A stretch of DNA of 64,000 nucleotides from positions 158,386 through 222,385 of the forward strand of contig JAKLHK010000002.1 in assembly GCA_022710185.1 (NCBI GenBank). The letters run 5' to 3'. The DNA is from Bacteroidota bacterium. GTDB lineage: Bacteria > Bacteroidota > Bacteroidia > Bacteroidales > JAGNHN01. Below, piece after piece: positions 19,197-28,552 of the stretch. The first letter of the stretch is position 1, and the number at the start of each line of letters is the position of its first letter. The translations under genes were made by a program, and so were the position numbers. The notes below the pieces were generated by a model. The model was not told where the DNA came from. It worked only from the letters and a program-made list of their open reading frames with translations, and did no database searches.

Positions 19197-21896
19197 CTAA
19201 TAATAATCCCTGAAATCCTTCTTGCGGTTCAGCTTGAGGTCCTGCAGCATGGCCGACTTCACATTGATGGTGAAGTTCCAGCTCTTGCGGAAGCCCAGCG
19301 GGATCCAGTTGAATCGCATCTCCCAGCAGTGGAGGTCCCTGTAAATATCAACGGATGAGTAGGATATCTTCTTCTGAAGAATATCATAATTGGAACCGAA
19401 ACCGATTTTCCATTTTGGGGTGAGGTTCACATCGCCGTTCAGCTGAAGCGTATGTGTGGTGACTTCGGCATCGCGCTCCCGCGTCAGCTTGTCGGCGAGA
19501 ATACCGTATTGCACGGAATACGCTGCCGAAAGGTTCCAGGGGATGTTGAAGTCCACATAGTTCACCATATCCCGGTCGAGGTCGTTCCTCTCCCCTTCAG
19601 TTCCCTTGTCTGTCTCCCTGCGGGCTTGCAGGGCCTTGTCGTTGAGCCTCCAGTTGAGACTGAGTGCCCAGTTGGCATTGTCGAAGCGCAGCAGGCGCCC
19701 ATGGGCGTCCCATTCATAGCGGTCGATGTTGCGTCCGGTGCTATTTACCGCGTAAGGATCCCAGCGGCTGGAGTATGTCAGGAAAATATTGCGGAAAAGG
19801 GTGGTCCTCCCGCTCATGGAGAGGGGCGCCCAGCGGAGGGAGTCCTTGGCCAGGTCATAGGAAGTAGTGAGGGTGAAGTTCTCAATGAGCACCACCTTGC
19901 GTGTGCCGCTCACGGTATCCTTGCGGCTCCTTACTTTCATCTCAAGATTATTTGCCAGGGAGAAATTGAGCCTTCCGGAACGGCCATCGGGCACCGTACC
20001 GAAAATGAATCCATCGTAATAGGAATACCGTCGCACATTGCCGCTGCCGTCGGTATACTCATCGTAGTATCCCCAGGCCGGGGTCCCGAAATCGGGGCGG
20101 TAGGAGAAGGAAAGGGTAGGCGTGAGTACATGACGGATGGCGGTAACCGGGCCCTTGCGGAAGTTGAACATACCGTAGATCCGGGTGGTGAGGCTGGAGG
20201 TGAAGCTGAAATCGCGCACCATATTGAGGCCATTCACCGTATCCTTCACGAGATAGCCTACTGTGGTATCATTGCCCTGGATGAGGGTATCGGTGTTCCA
20301 TACCTGTTCCACCCTGCGCAGGTACCAGCGCTCATCATAATTTATGGTGTTGGTGAGGTTGAAGTACTTTAAAACTTTCAGTGAATTTGAGATGGGGATG
20401 GAATGTTTCATGCCGTGGGTGAAGCGATCCCACATCCCTTCACTGAAGAGCAGGGTGTCATAGGTGTTCAGCGCGTTGCGCGCATTCATCTTATACTGCA
20501 CACTGATATTGTCGTACCAGCGGGGCTTTCCTGCCCGCTGGGCGTTGCGCAGCGGATAGAAACGGTTCACCGAGAAACTGAGTTCGGGCAGGGTGAGGTC
20601 GAAGGCGTGGGTGATCACATTCTGACGGTGGTTGAGCGATGCCGTGAGGAAGTATTTGCCCTCCCAGCTGGTCTGGTAGGCCACACTCGACTGGAAGGTA
20701 TTGGAGAGGTAGTCGTTGGAAGAGGTGGGGTTGAACTGGTTGAACTTGGAACTGACAATGTTTACGCTGGAAGAGAAACGGCTGTTGGGGCGGGCTTTCT
20801 CGCTTTGCTGGTGGGTCCAGTTGATGGCATAGTCCCGGTTCTTGGCGTAATCCACTGAACCCTGGTCGCCTGTGATATTGAGGGCATACCTGAGTCCCAG
20901 GGACCCTCTGTACTTATACCTGACATTGTAATTGGTCTTGGTCTTCACCGCCCAGCTTCCCCGGGTGTAAATATCGCCCCGGAGCTCCAGGTCGAGGTAG
21001 TCGTTAATGCCCCAGTAATAGCCGAAGTTCTCGAAGTAGAACCCCCGGTTGGCCGATTCGCCGTAGGTCGGGATAAGGATGCCGCTGCGTTGCCCCTTTT
21101 TGTTGGGAAAGAGCCCGAAGGGCACTACCAGGGGCGTAGGCACATCGGCGATGACCAGGTAGGCCGGTCCGGTGATGATCTTGTCGTCGGGGATTACCTT
21201 GCTGCGGGTGAAGCGGAACTCGAAATGGGGGTGCTCATTGCTGCAGGTGGTATACTTCCCGTGCCGGATATTGATGATGTCGTTCGGCAGCTTTTTTATA
21301 AGCTCCCCGTGTAGGTAGCCATCTCCATCCTGGGTAATCACCTGATATATCAGGCCTTTCCGGGTGTCAAAATTGTACTTCATCTCCCTGGCCCTGAACT
21401 CCTCGCCCCCTTCGGTGAATCGCGGGTTTCCTGCCAACCTTCCGGTGGAATCAGGCAGTCCCCTGGCATACAGTAGCTTATCGTCGAAGGCAATACGCAC
21501 ATAGTCCGACTCAAGGGTGATCTTCTCGTAGCCCAGGTTGCAGCCCCGGAACATATGCACCAGGTTGGAATCCAGGACCAGGCGGATGGAATCGGCGGCC
21601 TTGTATCTTACCGGGGCAGAGAACTGCTCTTTCTGTTTGAGGGTGGAAGGAAGGCGGATCAGGGTATCTGCAGGCAGGGTATCCGGATCAGTGGTAAGGG
21701 TATCGGGCACGAAAAGGGTATCTGGCCCGTTATTTGCAGTATCCGAAGTCTGAGCGCCAGCAAACAGCGATGAACCAAGGAACAGTCCAAGCAATATCAG
21801 CACCCTCAGGCCGGCCCGGTAAGGCTGGCCCTTGCTGCGATCCGGACGGTTTCTCGACTGTTCCAAGTAAATCGTACTTTTGTGCCTATGTGGCAT
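19197..21896 (-). CDS. lptD: LPS-assembly outer membrane protein LptD
   Basis: Outer-membrane translocon that inserts lipopolysaccharide into the outer leaflet. The 899-residue protein has a signal segment (VLILLGLFLGSSLFAGAQ), a low-complexity Thr/Asp/Pro linker (FVPDTLTTDPDTLPADTL), an OstA-like periplasmic N-domain (about 80-220) with the LptD core block VVPFGLFPNKKGQRSGILIP, and a C-terminal beta-barrel of alternating strands ending FRDYY. Start is uncertain: ATG at 21896 or 21929; both put a long hydrophilic stretch before the signal core. Divergent from the amidase gene, with a good -7 element at 21963-21970. The OstA-like gene next door is a likely functional partner. Confidence 0.88.
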   Translation of the reverse strand: MPHRHKSTIYLEQSRNRPDRSKGQPYRAGLRVLILLGLFLGSSLFAGAQTSDTANNGPDTLFVPDTLTTDPDTLPADTLIRLPSTLKQKEQFSAPVRYKAADSIRLVLDSNLVHMFRGCNLGYEKITLESDYVRIAFDDKLLYARGLPDSTGRLAGNPRFTEGGEEFRAREMKYNFDTRKGLIYQVITQDGDGYLHGELIKKLPNDIINIRHGKYTTCSNEHPHFEFRFTRSKVIPDDKIITGPAYLVIADVPTPLVVPFGLFPNKKGQRSGILIPTYGESANRGFYFENFGYYWGINDYLDLELRGDIYTRGSWAVKTKTNYNVRYKYRGSLGLRYALNITGDQGSVDYAKNRDYAINWTHQQSEKARPNSRFSSSVNIVSSKFNQFNPTSSNDYLSNTFQSSVAYQTSWEGKYFLTASLNHRQNVITHAFDLTLPELSFSVNRFYPLRNAQRAGKPRWYDNISVQYKMNARNALNTYDTLLFSEGMWDRFTHGMKHSIPISNSLKVLKYFNLTNTINYDERWYLRRVEQVWNTDTLIQGNDTTVGYLVKDTVNGLNMVRDFSFTSSLTTRIYGMFNFRKGPVTAIRHVLTPTLSFSYRPDFGTPAWGYYDEYTDGSGNVRRYSYYDGFIFGTVPDGRSGRLNFSLANNLEMKVRSRKDTVSGTRKVVLIENFTLTTSYDLAKDSLRWAPLSMSGRTTLFRNIFLTYSSRWDPYAVNSTGRNIDRYEWDAHGRLLRFDNANWALSLNWRLNDKALQARRETDKGTEGERNDLDRDMVNYVDFNIPWNLSAAYSVQYGILADKLTRERDAEVTTHTLQLNGDVNLTPKWKIGFGSNYDILQKKISYSSVDIYRDLHCWEMRFNWIPLGFRKSWNFTINVKSAMLQDLKLNRKKDFRDYY
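21875..21882 (+). promoter_or_regulatory. possible -7 element for the amidase gene
   Basis: TACTTTTG matches TAnnTTTG on the plus strand but lies within the first codons of lptD on the other strand and 120 bases before the likely GTG start of the amidase; no -33 element is visible. It could give the amidase a long leader. Confidence 0.35.
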
Positions 21897-21962
21897 CCCT
21901 GCCGGAATGCCCGGACCGGCAACCGGCACGGGACGCTGCTCAGTTGCCCAGGTTCAGGCGGG

Positions 21963-21970
21963 CAAAATTA
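21963..21970 (-). promoter_or_regulatory. -7 promoter element of lptD
   Basis: TAATTTTG on the minus strand, a full TAnnTTTG match. Transcription would start near 21956, upstream of both candidate lptD start codons. Confidence 0.5.
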
Positions 21971-22002
21971 ACAAGAGCAGACTAAAAATAGAGATTATTC
22001 CG

Positions 22003-23130
22003 GTGAAACGATTTCTTGTCTGGTTTGGTATCCTCGCCCTCCTCTTCAATGTGCCCGCTTATGGCGACGGCAAGAAGACCTTCAAGGTAGTGATCGACGC
22101 TGGCCATGGGGGGCACGACTCCGGCACCCGGGGCAAGCAGGTGTGGGAAAAAGACATCGCCCTGAAGCTGGCCCTCATGCTGGGTGAAAAGATTGGGAAG
22201 GAGATGCCCGACGTGGAGGTGGTATACACCCGCAAGACCGATGTGTTCATCGAGCTGCACCGCCGGGCCCAGATAGCCAACGAGCAACATGCCGACCTGT
22301 TTATCAGCATCCATTGCAACGGTGTGAAAAGCACCCAGCCCAAGGGGACCGAGACCTGGGTGATGGGGCTGCATAAGAGCGCGGCCAACCTGGAGGTGGC
22401 CAAGACGGAAAACGCGGTGATCCTGCTGGAGGACGATTACAGTGTCCAGTACGACGGGTTCGACCCCAACAGCCCCGAGGCCTATATCATTTTCTCATTT
22501 CTGCAGAATGCCTATCTGGACCAGAGCCTGGAAATGGCCCGGCTGGTCCAGGATGAGTTCAGGGACAAGGCCGGGCGCATCGATCGCGGCGTGAAGCAGG
22601 CCGGTTTCCTGGTACTGTACCGGACCACTATGCCGGGCATCCTCGTGGAAGCCGGATTCCTGAGCAACGCCACGGAAGAAGCCTACCTGGCCTCGGCCGA
22701 AGGTCAGGAAGAGATTACGGGGTCCATATTCCGTGCCCTGAAGGCCTACCGGGAACAGCTGAATCGTCAGGGTATTCCCGGTCGCCCCAACGGACAGGCT
22801 TCCCCTTCTCCTGCTCCGAACAACACCGCAGCCAGCTCATCTGTGGCAAGCACTGTACCGGCCCAGGCCATACAGTTCGCGGTGCAGGTGAAGAGCTCAC
22901 CCACGCGCGTAGCCCTGACCGATCCCCTGTTCAAGGGATTAGGTGAAATTGGGGAATATGAGCAGGAAGGAACCTGGAAGTATTATGTTAAAGGAGCCCG
23001 ATCCTATGCCGAGGCCATGGAAATGCAGCGAAAACTGAAAGCCGCCGGGCATGGCGATGCCTTCGTCATCGCCTTCCGCAATGGCCGCCGTATCCCGGTG
23101 AACGAGGCAAGGCAGGCCCTGGGACAATGA
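22003..23130 (+). CDS. N-acetylmuramoyl-L-alanine amidase (AmiC-type)
   Basis: Zinc-dependent peptidoglycan amidase (Amidase_3 family) that removes stem peptides during cell separation. From the GTG at 22003 the protein is 375 aa with a signal peptide (RFLVWFGILALLFNVPAYG). Zinc and catalytic residues are visible in VIDAGHGGHDSGTRG, the Glu of FIELHRRAQIAN, FISIHCNG and VEAGFLSNATEE. A Pro/Ser/Ala linker (near 265-290) leads to a C-terminal segment (AVQVKSS to the end) that looks SPOR-like. The frame is open from 21880, but residues before 22003 are not signal-like. Divergent from lptD and followed by the MCE protein after 22 bases. Confidence 0.92.
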   Translation: MKRFLVWFGILALLFNVPAYGDGKKTFKVVIDAGHGGHDSGTRGKQVWEKDIALKLALMLGEKIGKEMPDVEVVYTRKTDVFIELHRRAQIANEQHADLFISIHCNGVKSTQPKGTETWVMGLHKSAANLEVAKTENAVILLEDDYSVQYDGFDPNSPEAYIIFSFLQNAYLDQSLEMARLVQDEFRDKAGRIDRGVKQAGFLVLYRTTMPGILVEAGFLSNATEEAYLASAEGQEEITGSIFRALKAYREQLNRQGIPGRPNGQASPSPAPNNTAASSSVASTVPAQAIQFAVQVKSSPTRVALTDPLFKGLGEIGEYEQEGTWKYYVKGARSYAEAMEMQRKLKAAGHGDAFVIAFRNGRRIPVNEARQALGQ

Positions 23131-23152
23131 TGAGAAACAAAAACCACCTGCT

Positions 23153-24148
23153 GTGAAAACACGTAAGGAGATCTGGATCGCGCTTGTGGCCGTGGCCGCC
23201 CTGGCTTTGTTCATCTGGGGGGTGAACTACCTCAAAGGCACCGACATGTTTACCCGGCAGCGCAGCTTTTATGCCGTATATCCGCGGATCGACGGGCTGT
23301 TGTCTTCCAGTCCTGTAACCATCAACGGAATGAAGATCGGCCAGGTAGGCGAAGTCCGCTTCATGGAGGACGGCAGCGCCCGCATCCTGGTGGAGATGCT
23401 CATCAGCAACCCTATCCCCATCCCGGCAAACTCCGTCGCCGTGATCGCCAGTTCCGACATCCTGGGATCCAAGGAGGTGATCATCCGCCTGGGCGATACC
23501 ACTGCCCTGGCCAGCTCAGGGGATACCCTGATCCCTGAACTCCAGTCGAGCCTGCAGGAAGAAGTGAACAAACAGGTGGCCCCGCTTAAGCGCAAGGCCG
23601 AAGACCTCATGTCGTCCATCGACTCCATGGTCACAATCATCAGCATGGTGCTCAATGAGGATATGCGCGCCAGCCTGGAGGGCAGCCTGGGTAACATTCA
23701 GCAGACCATAGCCAACCTCAAGCACACCACCTATAACATCGACACCCTGGTCTCCAGCCAGCGCAACCGCATGGCCGGCATCATCACCAATGTGGAAAGC
23801 ATCAGCAACAACCTCAGGGCCAACAACCAGACGATCACCACCATACTGGGGAACATGGGGAGGATCAGCGACAGTCTGGCCCGCGCCGACATCGCAGGCA
23901 CCTTCGTGAGGGCCAATACGGTACTCGCAGAAGTTCAGCTTATCACCCAGAAAATCGGACAGGGGGAAGGAAGCCTCGGCCTCCTCCTGGAAGACGAGCG
24001 GCTTTATGAGCGTCTCGACCGCTCCGCCCGCGATCTTGACCTCCTGCTCCAGGATGTGCGGCTCAACCCACACCGCTACCTGCATTTCTCGGTACTCGGA
24101 CGCAACCCAAAGAACAATCTATACGTTGCGCCGGATACGGCGAGGTGA
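23153..24148 (+). CDS. MlaD family (MCE domain) protein
   Basis: A 331-residue inner-membrane-anchored MCE-domain protein, starting with GTG. One N-terminal transmembrane helix (IWIALVAVAALALFIWGVNYL) is followed by the MCE domain (about 38-118; YPRIDGLLSSSPVTINGMKI, GSKEVIIRLGD) and a long helical coiled-coil-like tail (120-300). Family members bind lipids and move phospholipids between the membranes. The ATPase and permease of an Mla transporter are not in the window. Its position after the amidase and near lptD places it in an envelope-biogenesis block. Confidence 0.9.
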   Translation: MKTRKEIWIALVAVAALALFIWGVNYLKGTDMFTRQRSFYAVYPRIDGLLSSSPVTINGMKIGQVGEVRFMEDGSARILVEMLISNPIPIPANSVAVIASSDILGSKEVIIRLGDTTALASSGDTLIPELQSSLQEEVNKQVAPLKRKAEDLMSSIDSMVTIISMVLNEDMRASLEGSLGNIQQTIANLKHTTYNIDTLVSSQRNRMAGIITNVESISNNLRANNQTITTILGNMGRISDSLARADIAGTFVRANTVLAEVQLITQKIGQGEGSLGLLLEDERLYERLDRSARDLDLLLQDVRLNPHRYLHFSVLGRNPKNNLYVAPDTAR

Positions 24149-24243
24149 GGAGGGTCGAGGGCAGGAACCTTCCCCACATCTGGCCATGCTTAGGGGAAAG
24201 AGTGCGAGGAAATCCTGGTTCAGATAATGGCTCAACGTAGAAT

Positions 24244-24990
24244 TCATGTGGGGTGGACATGATTGATCCAGCATACTTTGCCAAGGTAGAGCAGATGGCC
24301 GTCCCGGCTCAGCTTCCAGTAATACAGCCCCTGACTGCCGGGCGGCTGCAGTTGGGCTTTACCGTCACCGGTCATGGACTTCCCGAGTACTACTCCCCGG
24401 TTGTCGAGCAGCTCCAGCAGTAGTGTCTGGCCCTCCAAACCAAGATAGTTCAGTATCAAGGGCTGATCCATGCCCAGGGTATCTCCGGGTAGGGGGACGA
24501 GCACCTGCAGGGCGGGGTCGCGGAACACCATTCCGGCCAGGGGCTCAAGCTCAGGGCTGGGGGCGAAGGGATCGTGGCGGTCACCCCCGAAGATCCCCGA
24601 CAGCCAGCGGCTGAATGAGGCCTGCTCCCAGAGCGGGGCCCTGAGGATCAACATGCTCCCGGGCAGCAGAATGAGCAGGGCGATGGCGGCATATTTCAGC
24701 CAGCGCCGCCCGGCAGGTTTCAGTGGTTCCTCAACTGCCTCCCCCCGGCTGAAAAAAGGGTGGTCCCCTTCCTCCGGCAAACTATCGGTGTCGCGCAGGA
24801 TTTGGTATACCTCGATCACCGCCTCCCGGCATTCCTGGCATTCGCCCAGGTGCTCCTGTACCCCATCCGGAAGGTCCTCCATGCGATCCAGGGCCAGGGC
24901 ATCGGCAGCCAGCGCCTGCCCCTCCCCGCTCAGGTGGGGGCCATCGAACAGGCCATCCCTTTGTCCTTCGTATACGTTGTGCTCTTTCAT
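24244..24990 (-). CDS. putative anti-sigma factor (zinc-finger, single membrane span)
   Basis: A 248-residue protein with an HxxxCxxC motif (His47, Cys51, Cys54, in EHLGECQECREAV) as in zinc-binding anti-sigma domains, then one transmembrane helix (about 98-117, YAAIALLILLPGSMLIL) and a C-terminal extracytoplasmic beta-rich domain of about 130 residues ending YYWKLSRDGHLLYLGKV. Its ATG overlaps the stop of the sigma-like gene by ATGA, the classic sigma/anti-sigma arrangement. Function is inferred from motif plus overlap; the signal sensed is unknown. Confidence 0.68.
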   Translation of the reverse strand: MKEHNVYEGQRDGLFDGPHLSGEGQALAADALALDRMEDLPDGVQEHLGECQECREAVIEVYQILRDTDSLPEEGDHPFFSRGEAVEEPLKPAGRRWLKYAAIALLILLPGSMLILRAPLWEQASFSRWLSGIFGGDRHDPFAPSPELEPLAGMVFRDPALQVLVPLPGDTLGMDQPLILNYLGLEGQTLLLELLDNRGVVLGKSMTGDGKAQLQPPGSQGLYYWKLSRDGHLLYLGKVCWINHVHPT

Positions 24991-25778
24991 AATCTGATCT
25001 TCAATTCATTCATCCTGGGTTGCTCCAGGGACTTGTGACCGGGCAGGAAGTACCGCTCTGCCAGAAGCTGTACCGTTTCCTCGGTGTGCCTGGTCCCCCT
25101 GGAGCGGTTCATGAGGTATACCAGGTCGTTGATACGCATGCGTATCCATTTGCGCACCGCCTCCCGACTGCCGTGCTTGCCTTCGGCACGCACACTCAGA
25201 CGGCCCAGCAGGTCAAAAAGACGGGGATCGTCCTCTTCGTCCACCGTTCTCAGTTCCTTCAGCCAGGACTGCAGCTCCTTCATTCCGGCATCCGCTACAT
25301 AGGCACGCAGTTCCTCCGGCTCCAGGGGGATACGGTAATAGGCCTTGAGGAACAGCCTGAGTTTGTGCTCTTTTTTGCCGAACAGGCTGACCGCTTTGCC
25401 GAAAAACTCTACTTCCTGCCGGATCACCAGTTCGGACAGCGGACTGATGTAAGTCACCATGAAGTCCGGAGGCTCCTGGAACACCCGTGCAGTGCACGTG
25501 CGGTGGTTCTGGCGGATGGTATCGCGGCAGAGGTTGCGAAAGATGGTGGTGCAATAGGTCCGGAGCATGGAACGCTCGTTGTACTGCTCGCGTATGCTTG
25601 GGATACGTTGAATGAAGGCGTCCAGGATCTGGTGTACGTATTCCTGCTTGTCTTCCGGATCGATATACCCTGAACTTACATGCATCTGGACGATGGTATC
25701 CACCAGATAGAGATATTTCCCCATGAGCGCACCGGGATCGGTGTGCAGCAGGCGAAGGTCTTCCGCGTTTGGGTCCAT
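24987..25778 (-). CDS. divergent ECF-like RNA polymerase sigma factor
   Basis: A 263-residue soluble helical protein (from the ATG at 25778) with a region-2-like block MLRTYCTTIFRNLCRDTIRQ (71-90), which corresponds to the helix of ECF sigma factors that melts the -10 region. The C-terminal half has helices but no clear region-4 helix-turn-helix, and it is longer than typical ECF factors (about 180-200 aa). It precedes and overlaps the anti-sigma-like gene. The frame is open to 25916 but the upstream residues look non-coding, and a near-consensus -7 element (TTTATTTG, minus, 25815-25822) fits the 25778 start. Assignment rests on one motif and on context. Confidence 0.6.
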   Translation of the reverse strand: MDPNAEDLRLLHTDPGALMGKYLYLVDTIVQMHVSSGYIDPEDKQEYVHQILDAFIQRIPSIREQYNERSMLRTYCTTIFRNLCRDTIRQNHRTCTARVFQEPPDFMVTYISPLSELVIRQEVEFFGKAVSLFGKKEHKLRLFLKAYYRIPLEPEELRAYVADAGMKELQSWLKELRTVDEEDDPRLFDLLGRLSVRAEGKHGSREAVRKWIRMRINDLVYLMNRSRGTRHTEETVQLLAERYFLPGHKSLEQPRMNELKIRL

Positions 25779-26002
25779 GGTTGACAGGACGGCAGGTTCT
25801 AAGGTCACCCTGACCAAATAAATATACGTTTTACCCCCCCTGAAACGGAAAGAAATAAGGCAAGATTTTTTCACTCCATTAAGTCCGCCCCTATATATCA
25901 CTGATAATAAACACATTAACGGTTCCCCTCAGGAAGCGTCCGGACGATCCTTCCCAAGCGCAGAATTCCTTAATTTGCGGTCTGCACATAACTGATCAGC
26001 AT

Positions 26003-26380
26003 ATGAAGACGATCATCAGCACAAGCAAGGCCCCCAAGGCCATCGGGCCATACAGTCAGGCCACCCTGACCAACGGCATACTATACATTTCGGGCCAGGT
26101 GCCTCTGGATCCTGCCACCGGCAGCCTGGTTGAAGGCGGGATACGGGAACAGACCAACCAGGTGATGGAGAATATCCGCGCCATACTGGATGAAGCGGGC
26201 TACTCCTTCGCTGATGTGGTAAAGTCTACCTGCCTGTTGTCCGACATGTCGGACTTTGCTGCCATGAACGAGGTGTATGGAAGCTATTACACCCAGGATC
26301 CCCCGGCCCGCGCGGCCTTTGCCGTAAAGGGCCTGCCCCTGGGCGCCCTGATCGAAATCGAGACCATCGCCATCAAATAG
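26003..26380 (+). CDS. ridA: RidA family protein (2-iminobutanoate/2-iminopropanoate deaminase)
   Basis: Cytosolic trimeric enamine/imine deaminase that clears reactive 2-aminoacrylate formed by PLP enzymes. The 125-residue protein carries the family hallmarks: APKAIGPYSQA at the N-terminus, ISGQVPLDP, and the C-terminal PARAAFAVKGLPLGALIEIE with the substrate-binding Arg. Length is standard. It is followed after 6 bases by the S46 peptidase gene. TAATTTG at 25971-25977 may be a -7 element one base short of consensus. Confidence 0.95.
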   Translation: MKTIISTSKAPKAIGPYSQATLTNGILYISGQVPLDPATGSLVEGGIREQTNQVMENIRAILDEAGYSFADVVKSTCLLSDMSDFAAMNEVYGSYYTQDPPARAAFAVKGLPLGALIEIETIAIK

Positions 26381-26386
26381 AATCCC

Positions 26387-28552
26387 ATGAAGCAGGTACA
26401 GCGTTTCCTGGCCGGCATCAGCCTGGTGCTGGCCCTCCCCTTGTCGGCAGGCGAAGGCATGTGGATCCCTTCCCTGCTGGGCCAGCTCAACCAGGCCGAG
26501 ATGGGGCAGATGGGCTTTCGTCTGACGGCCGAGGACATATACAGCCTGAACCATTCCAGCATGAAGGATGCTGTGGTGCTCTTCGGCAGGGGTTGCACAG
26601 GCGAGATCGTTTCGTCCGAAGGCCTGCTACTGACCAACCATCACTGCGGACTGGGGCAGGTACAGCAGCACTCTTCGGTTGAGCACGACTACCTCACGCA
26701 TGGTTTCTGGGCCATGAGCCGGGAGGAAGAGCTGCCCAATCCCGGCCTGAGCGTGAGCCTGCTCAAGTACATGGAGGACGTCACCGACCGGGTTCTGGCC
26801 GATATCCCGGAAGGAGCGAAGGAGAAGGAACGTATGGAGATCATCGAGGGCCACATCAGGGATATTGTCAAGGAGGCCACCAAAGACACCCATTATGAAG
26901 CGGAGGTGAGGCCATTTTATTACGGCAACACCTGGTACCTTTTCGTTACCGAGGTATTCCGCGATGTAAGGCTGGTGGGGGCACCGCCTTCTTCCATCGG
27001 CAAATTCGGCGGGGACACCGATAACTGGATGTGGCCCAGGCATACCGGGGACTTCGCCGTGTTCCGCATCTATGCTTCTCCGGAAAACAAGCCCGCCGCC
27101 TATGCCAAAGAAAACGTGCCATACACCCCAGCCCATCATTTCCCGGTAAGCATTTCCGGGATCAGGGAAGGGGACTTCACCCTGGTGTTCGGTTATCCCG
27201 GCTCCACGGAACAGTTCATCACCAGCGATGCCGTCCGCCTCACCACCGAAGTTCACAACCCCATTGCCATTGAAGCCCGCAGGATACGGCTGGACCTCTT
27301 CGAGAAGCACATGAAGACAGACGATAAGGTGAGGATACAATACACCACCAAGCATGCGCGCATTGCCAATGGATGGAAGAAATGGATAGGTGAAAACAGG
27401 GGCATCGAGCGATTGGGCACAGTACAGGTGAAACAACAGCAGGAGGCTGCCTTTGGCGAGTGGGTACAGAAAGATCCCGAACTCACCGAACGGTACGGCC
27501 GTCTGCTGACTGAGTTCAAGGACGTGTATGCGCGATATACCCCTGCCACCCGCCAGTCGACCTATATTACGGAAGCAGCCCTGGCTGCAGAGGTGCTGCG
27601 GCTGCCCGGACGCTTCTTCGACCTGATCGACTATGCCGCCGGAAAGGACGCCACATCCGAAGGGCTGAAAGAACAGGGGGCCAAACTCTGGCCCCGCATG
27701 GCTTCCTTCTACAAGGACTACGATGCCGCCACGGACCAGGACGTAATGGCCTCCACCCTGAAGTATTACTGGGACAATATGAGCACCACCTATGTCCCGC
27801 CATACCTGCGTAAGCTCTACAAAAAGCACCGCGGTGACTTTCAGTCCATGGCCGCGCATATCATGGGGCGCAGCGTGTTCTGCCGTCCTGGGGAGATCGA
27901 AGCTATGCTCAAGAGCGGCCAAAGGAAACCTATCCGCGCCCTGCAGCAGGACCCCGCGATGCTCATCGCCGAAGGCTTCATCGACTATCACGACGCCTGC
28001 CTGCTCCCGGTGACAGAGGCTTCCGAAAGCCGACTGGACAGCCTTTATCGCTGCTATGTCGCCGCCATCATGAAGATGCAGCCCGAGCGAAGGTTCTATC
28101 CCGATGCCAACCTTACGCTACGCGTGACCTACGGACAGGTTGATGACTACTTCCCACGGGATGCAGTGCGTTACAAGCACTTCACTACGCTCGACGGCAT
28201 CATGGAAAAGGAGGCGATGGGAGTGTATGACTATGGGGTACCCGAGCGGCTGAGGGAGTTGCATGCCGCACAGGACTATGGCGATTATGCCGCGGAGGAC
28301 GGGTTGATGCATACCTGTTTTACCGCAAGTAACCACACTACCGGAGGCAACTCAGGCAGCCCGGTGATCAACGCCGAGGGCCACCTCATCGGCATCAACT
28401 TCGACCGGAACTGGGAAGGGACCATGAGTGACATCGACTACGATCCCGATCAGTGCCGTAATATCAGCCTCGACATCCGTTACTGCCTGTTTATCATCGA
28501 CGTTTATGCCGGTGCCCGTCACCTGGTGGAGGAGATGACGGTGGTGAAGTGA
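26387..28552 (+). CDS. S46 family dipeptidyl-peptidase, DPP11-like
   Basis: Periplasmic serine exopeptidase (721 aa) that removes N-terminal dipeptides from oligopeptides; the family feeds peptide-using Bacteroidota. Signal peptide MKQVQRFLAGISLVLALPLSAG. Catalytic triad: His in LLTNHHCG (near 84), Asp in RHTGDFAVFR (near 222), Ser in GGNSGSPVIN (near 653). Eighteen residues after the catalytic Ser the sequence reads NFDRNWEG; in the characterised Porphyromonas enzymes Arg at this place marks DPP11 (Asp/Glu at P1) and Gly marks DPP7 (hydrophobic P1), so an acidic-residue-specific DPP11 is predicted. Confidence 0.93.
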   Translation: MKQVQRFLAGISLVLALPLSAGEGMWIPSLLGQLNQAEMGQMGFRLTAEDIYSLNHSSMKDAVVLFGRGCTGEIVSSEGLLLTNHHCGLGQVQQHSSVEHDYLTHGFWAMSREEELPNPGLSVSLLKYMEDVTDRVLADIPEGAKEKERMEIIEGHIRDIVKEATKDTHYEAEVRPFYYGNTWYLFVTEVFRDVRLVGAPPSSIGKFGGDTDNWMWPRHTGDFAVFRIYASPENKPAAYAKENVPYTPAHHFPVSISGIREGDFTLVFGYPGSTEQFITSDAVRLTTEVHNPIAIEARRIRLDLFEKHMKTDDKVRIQYTTKHARIANGWKKWIGENRGIERLGTVQVKQQQEAAFGEWVQKDPELTERYGRLLTEFKDVYARYTPATRQSTYITEAALAAEVLRLPGRFFDLIDYAAGKDATSEGLKEQGAKLWPRMASFYKDYDAATDQDVMASTLKYYWDNMSTTYVPPYLRKLYKKHRGDFQSMAAHIMGRSVFCRPGEIEAMLKSGQRKPIRALQQDPAMLIAEGFIDYHDACLLPVTEASESRLDSLYRCYVAAIMKMQPERRFYPDANLTLRVTYGQVDDYFPRDAVRYKHFTTLDGIMEKEAMGVYDYGVPERLRELHAAQDYGDYAAEDGLMHTCFTASNHTTGGNSGSPVINAEGHLIGINFDRNWEGTMSDIDYDPDQCRNISLDIRYCLFIIDVYAGARHLVEEMTVVK

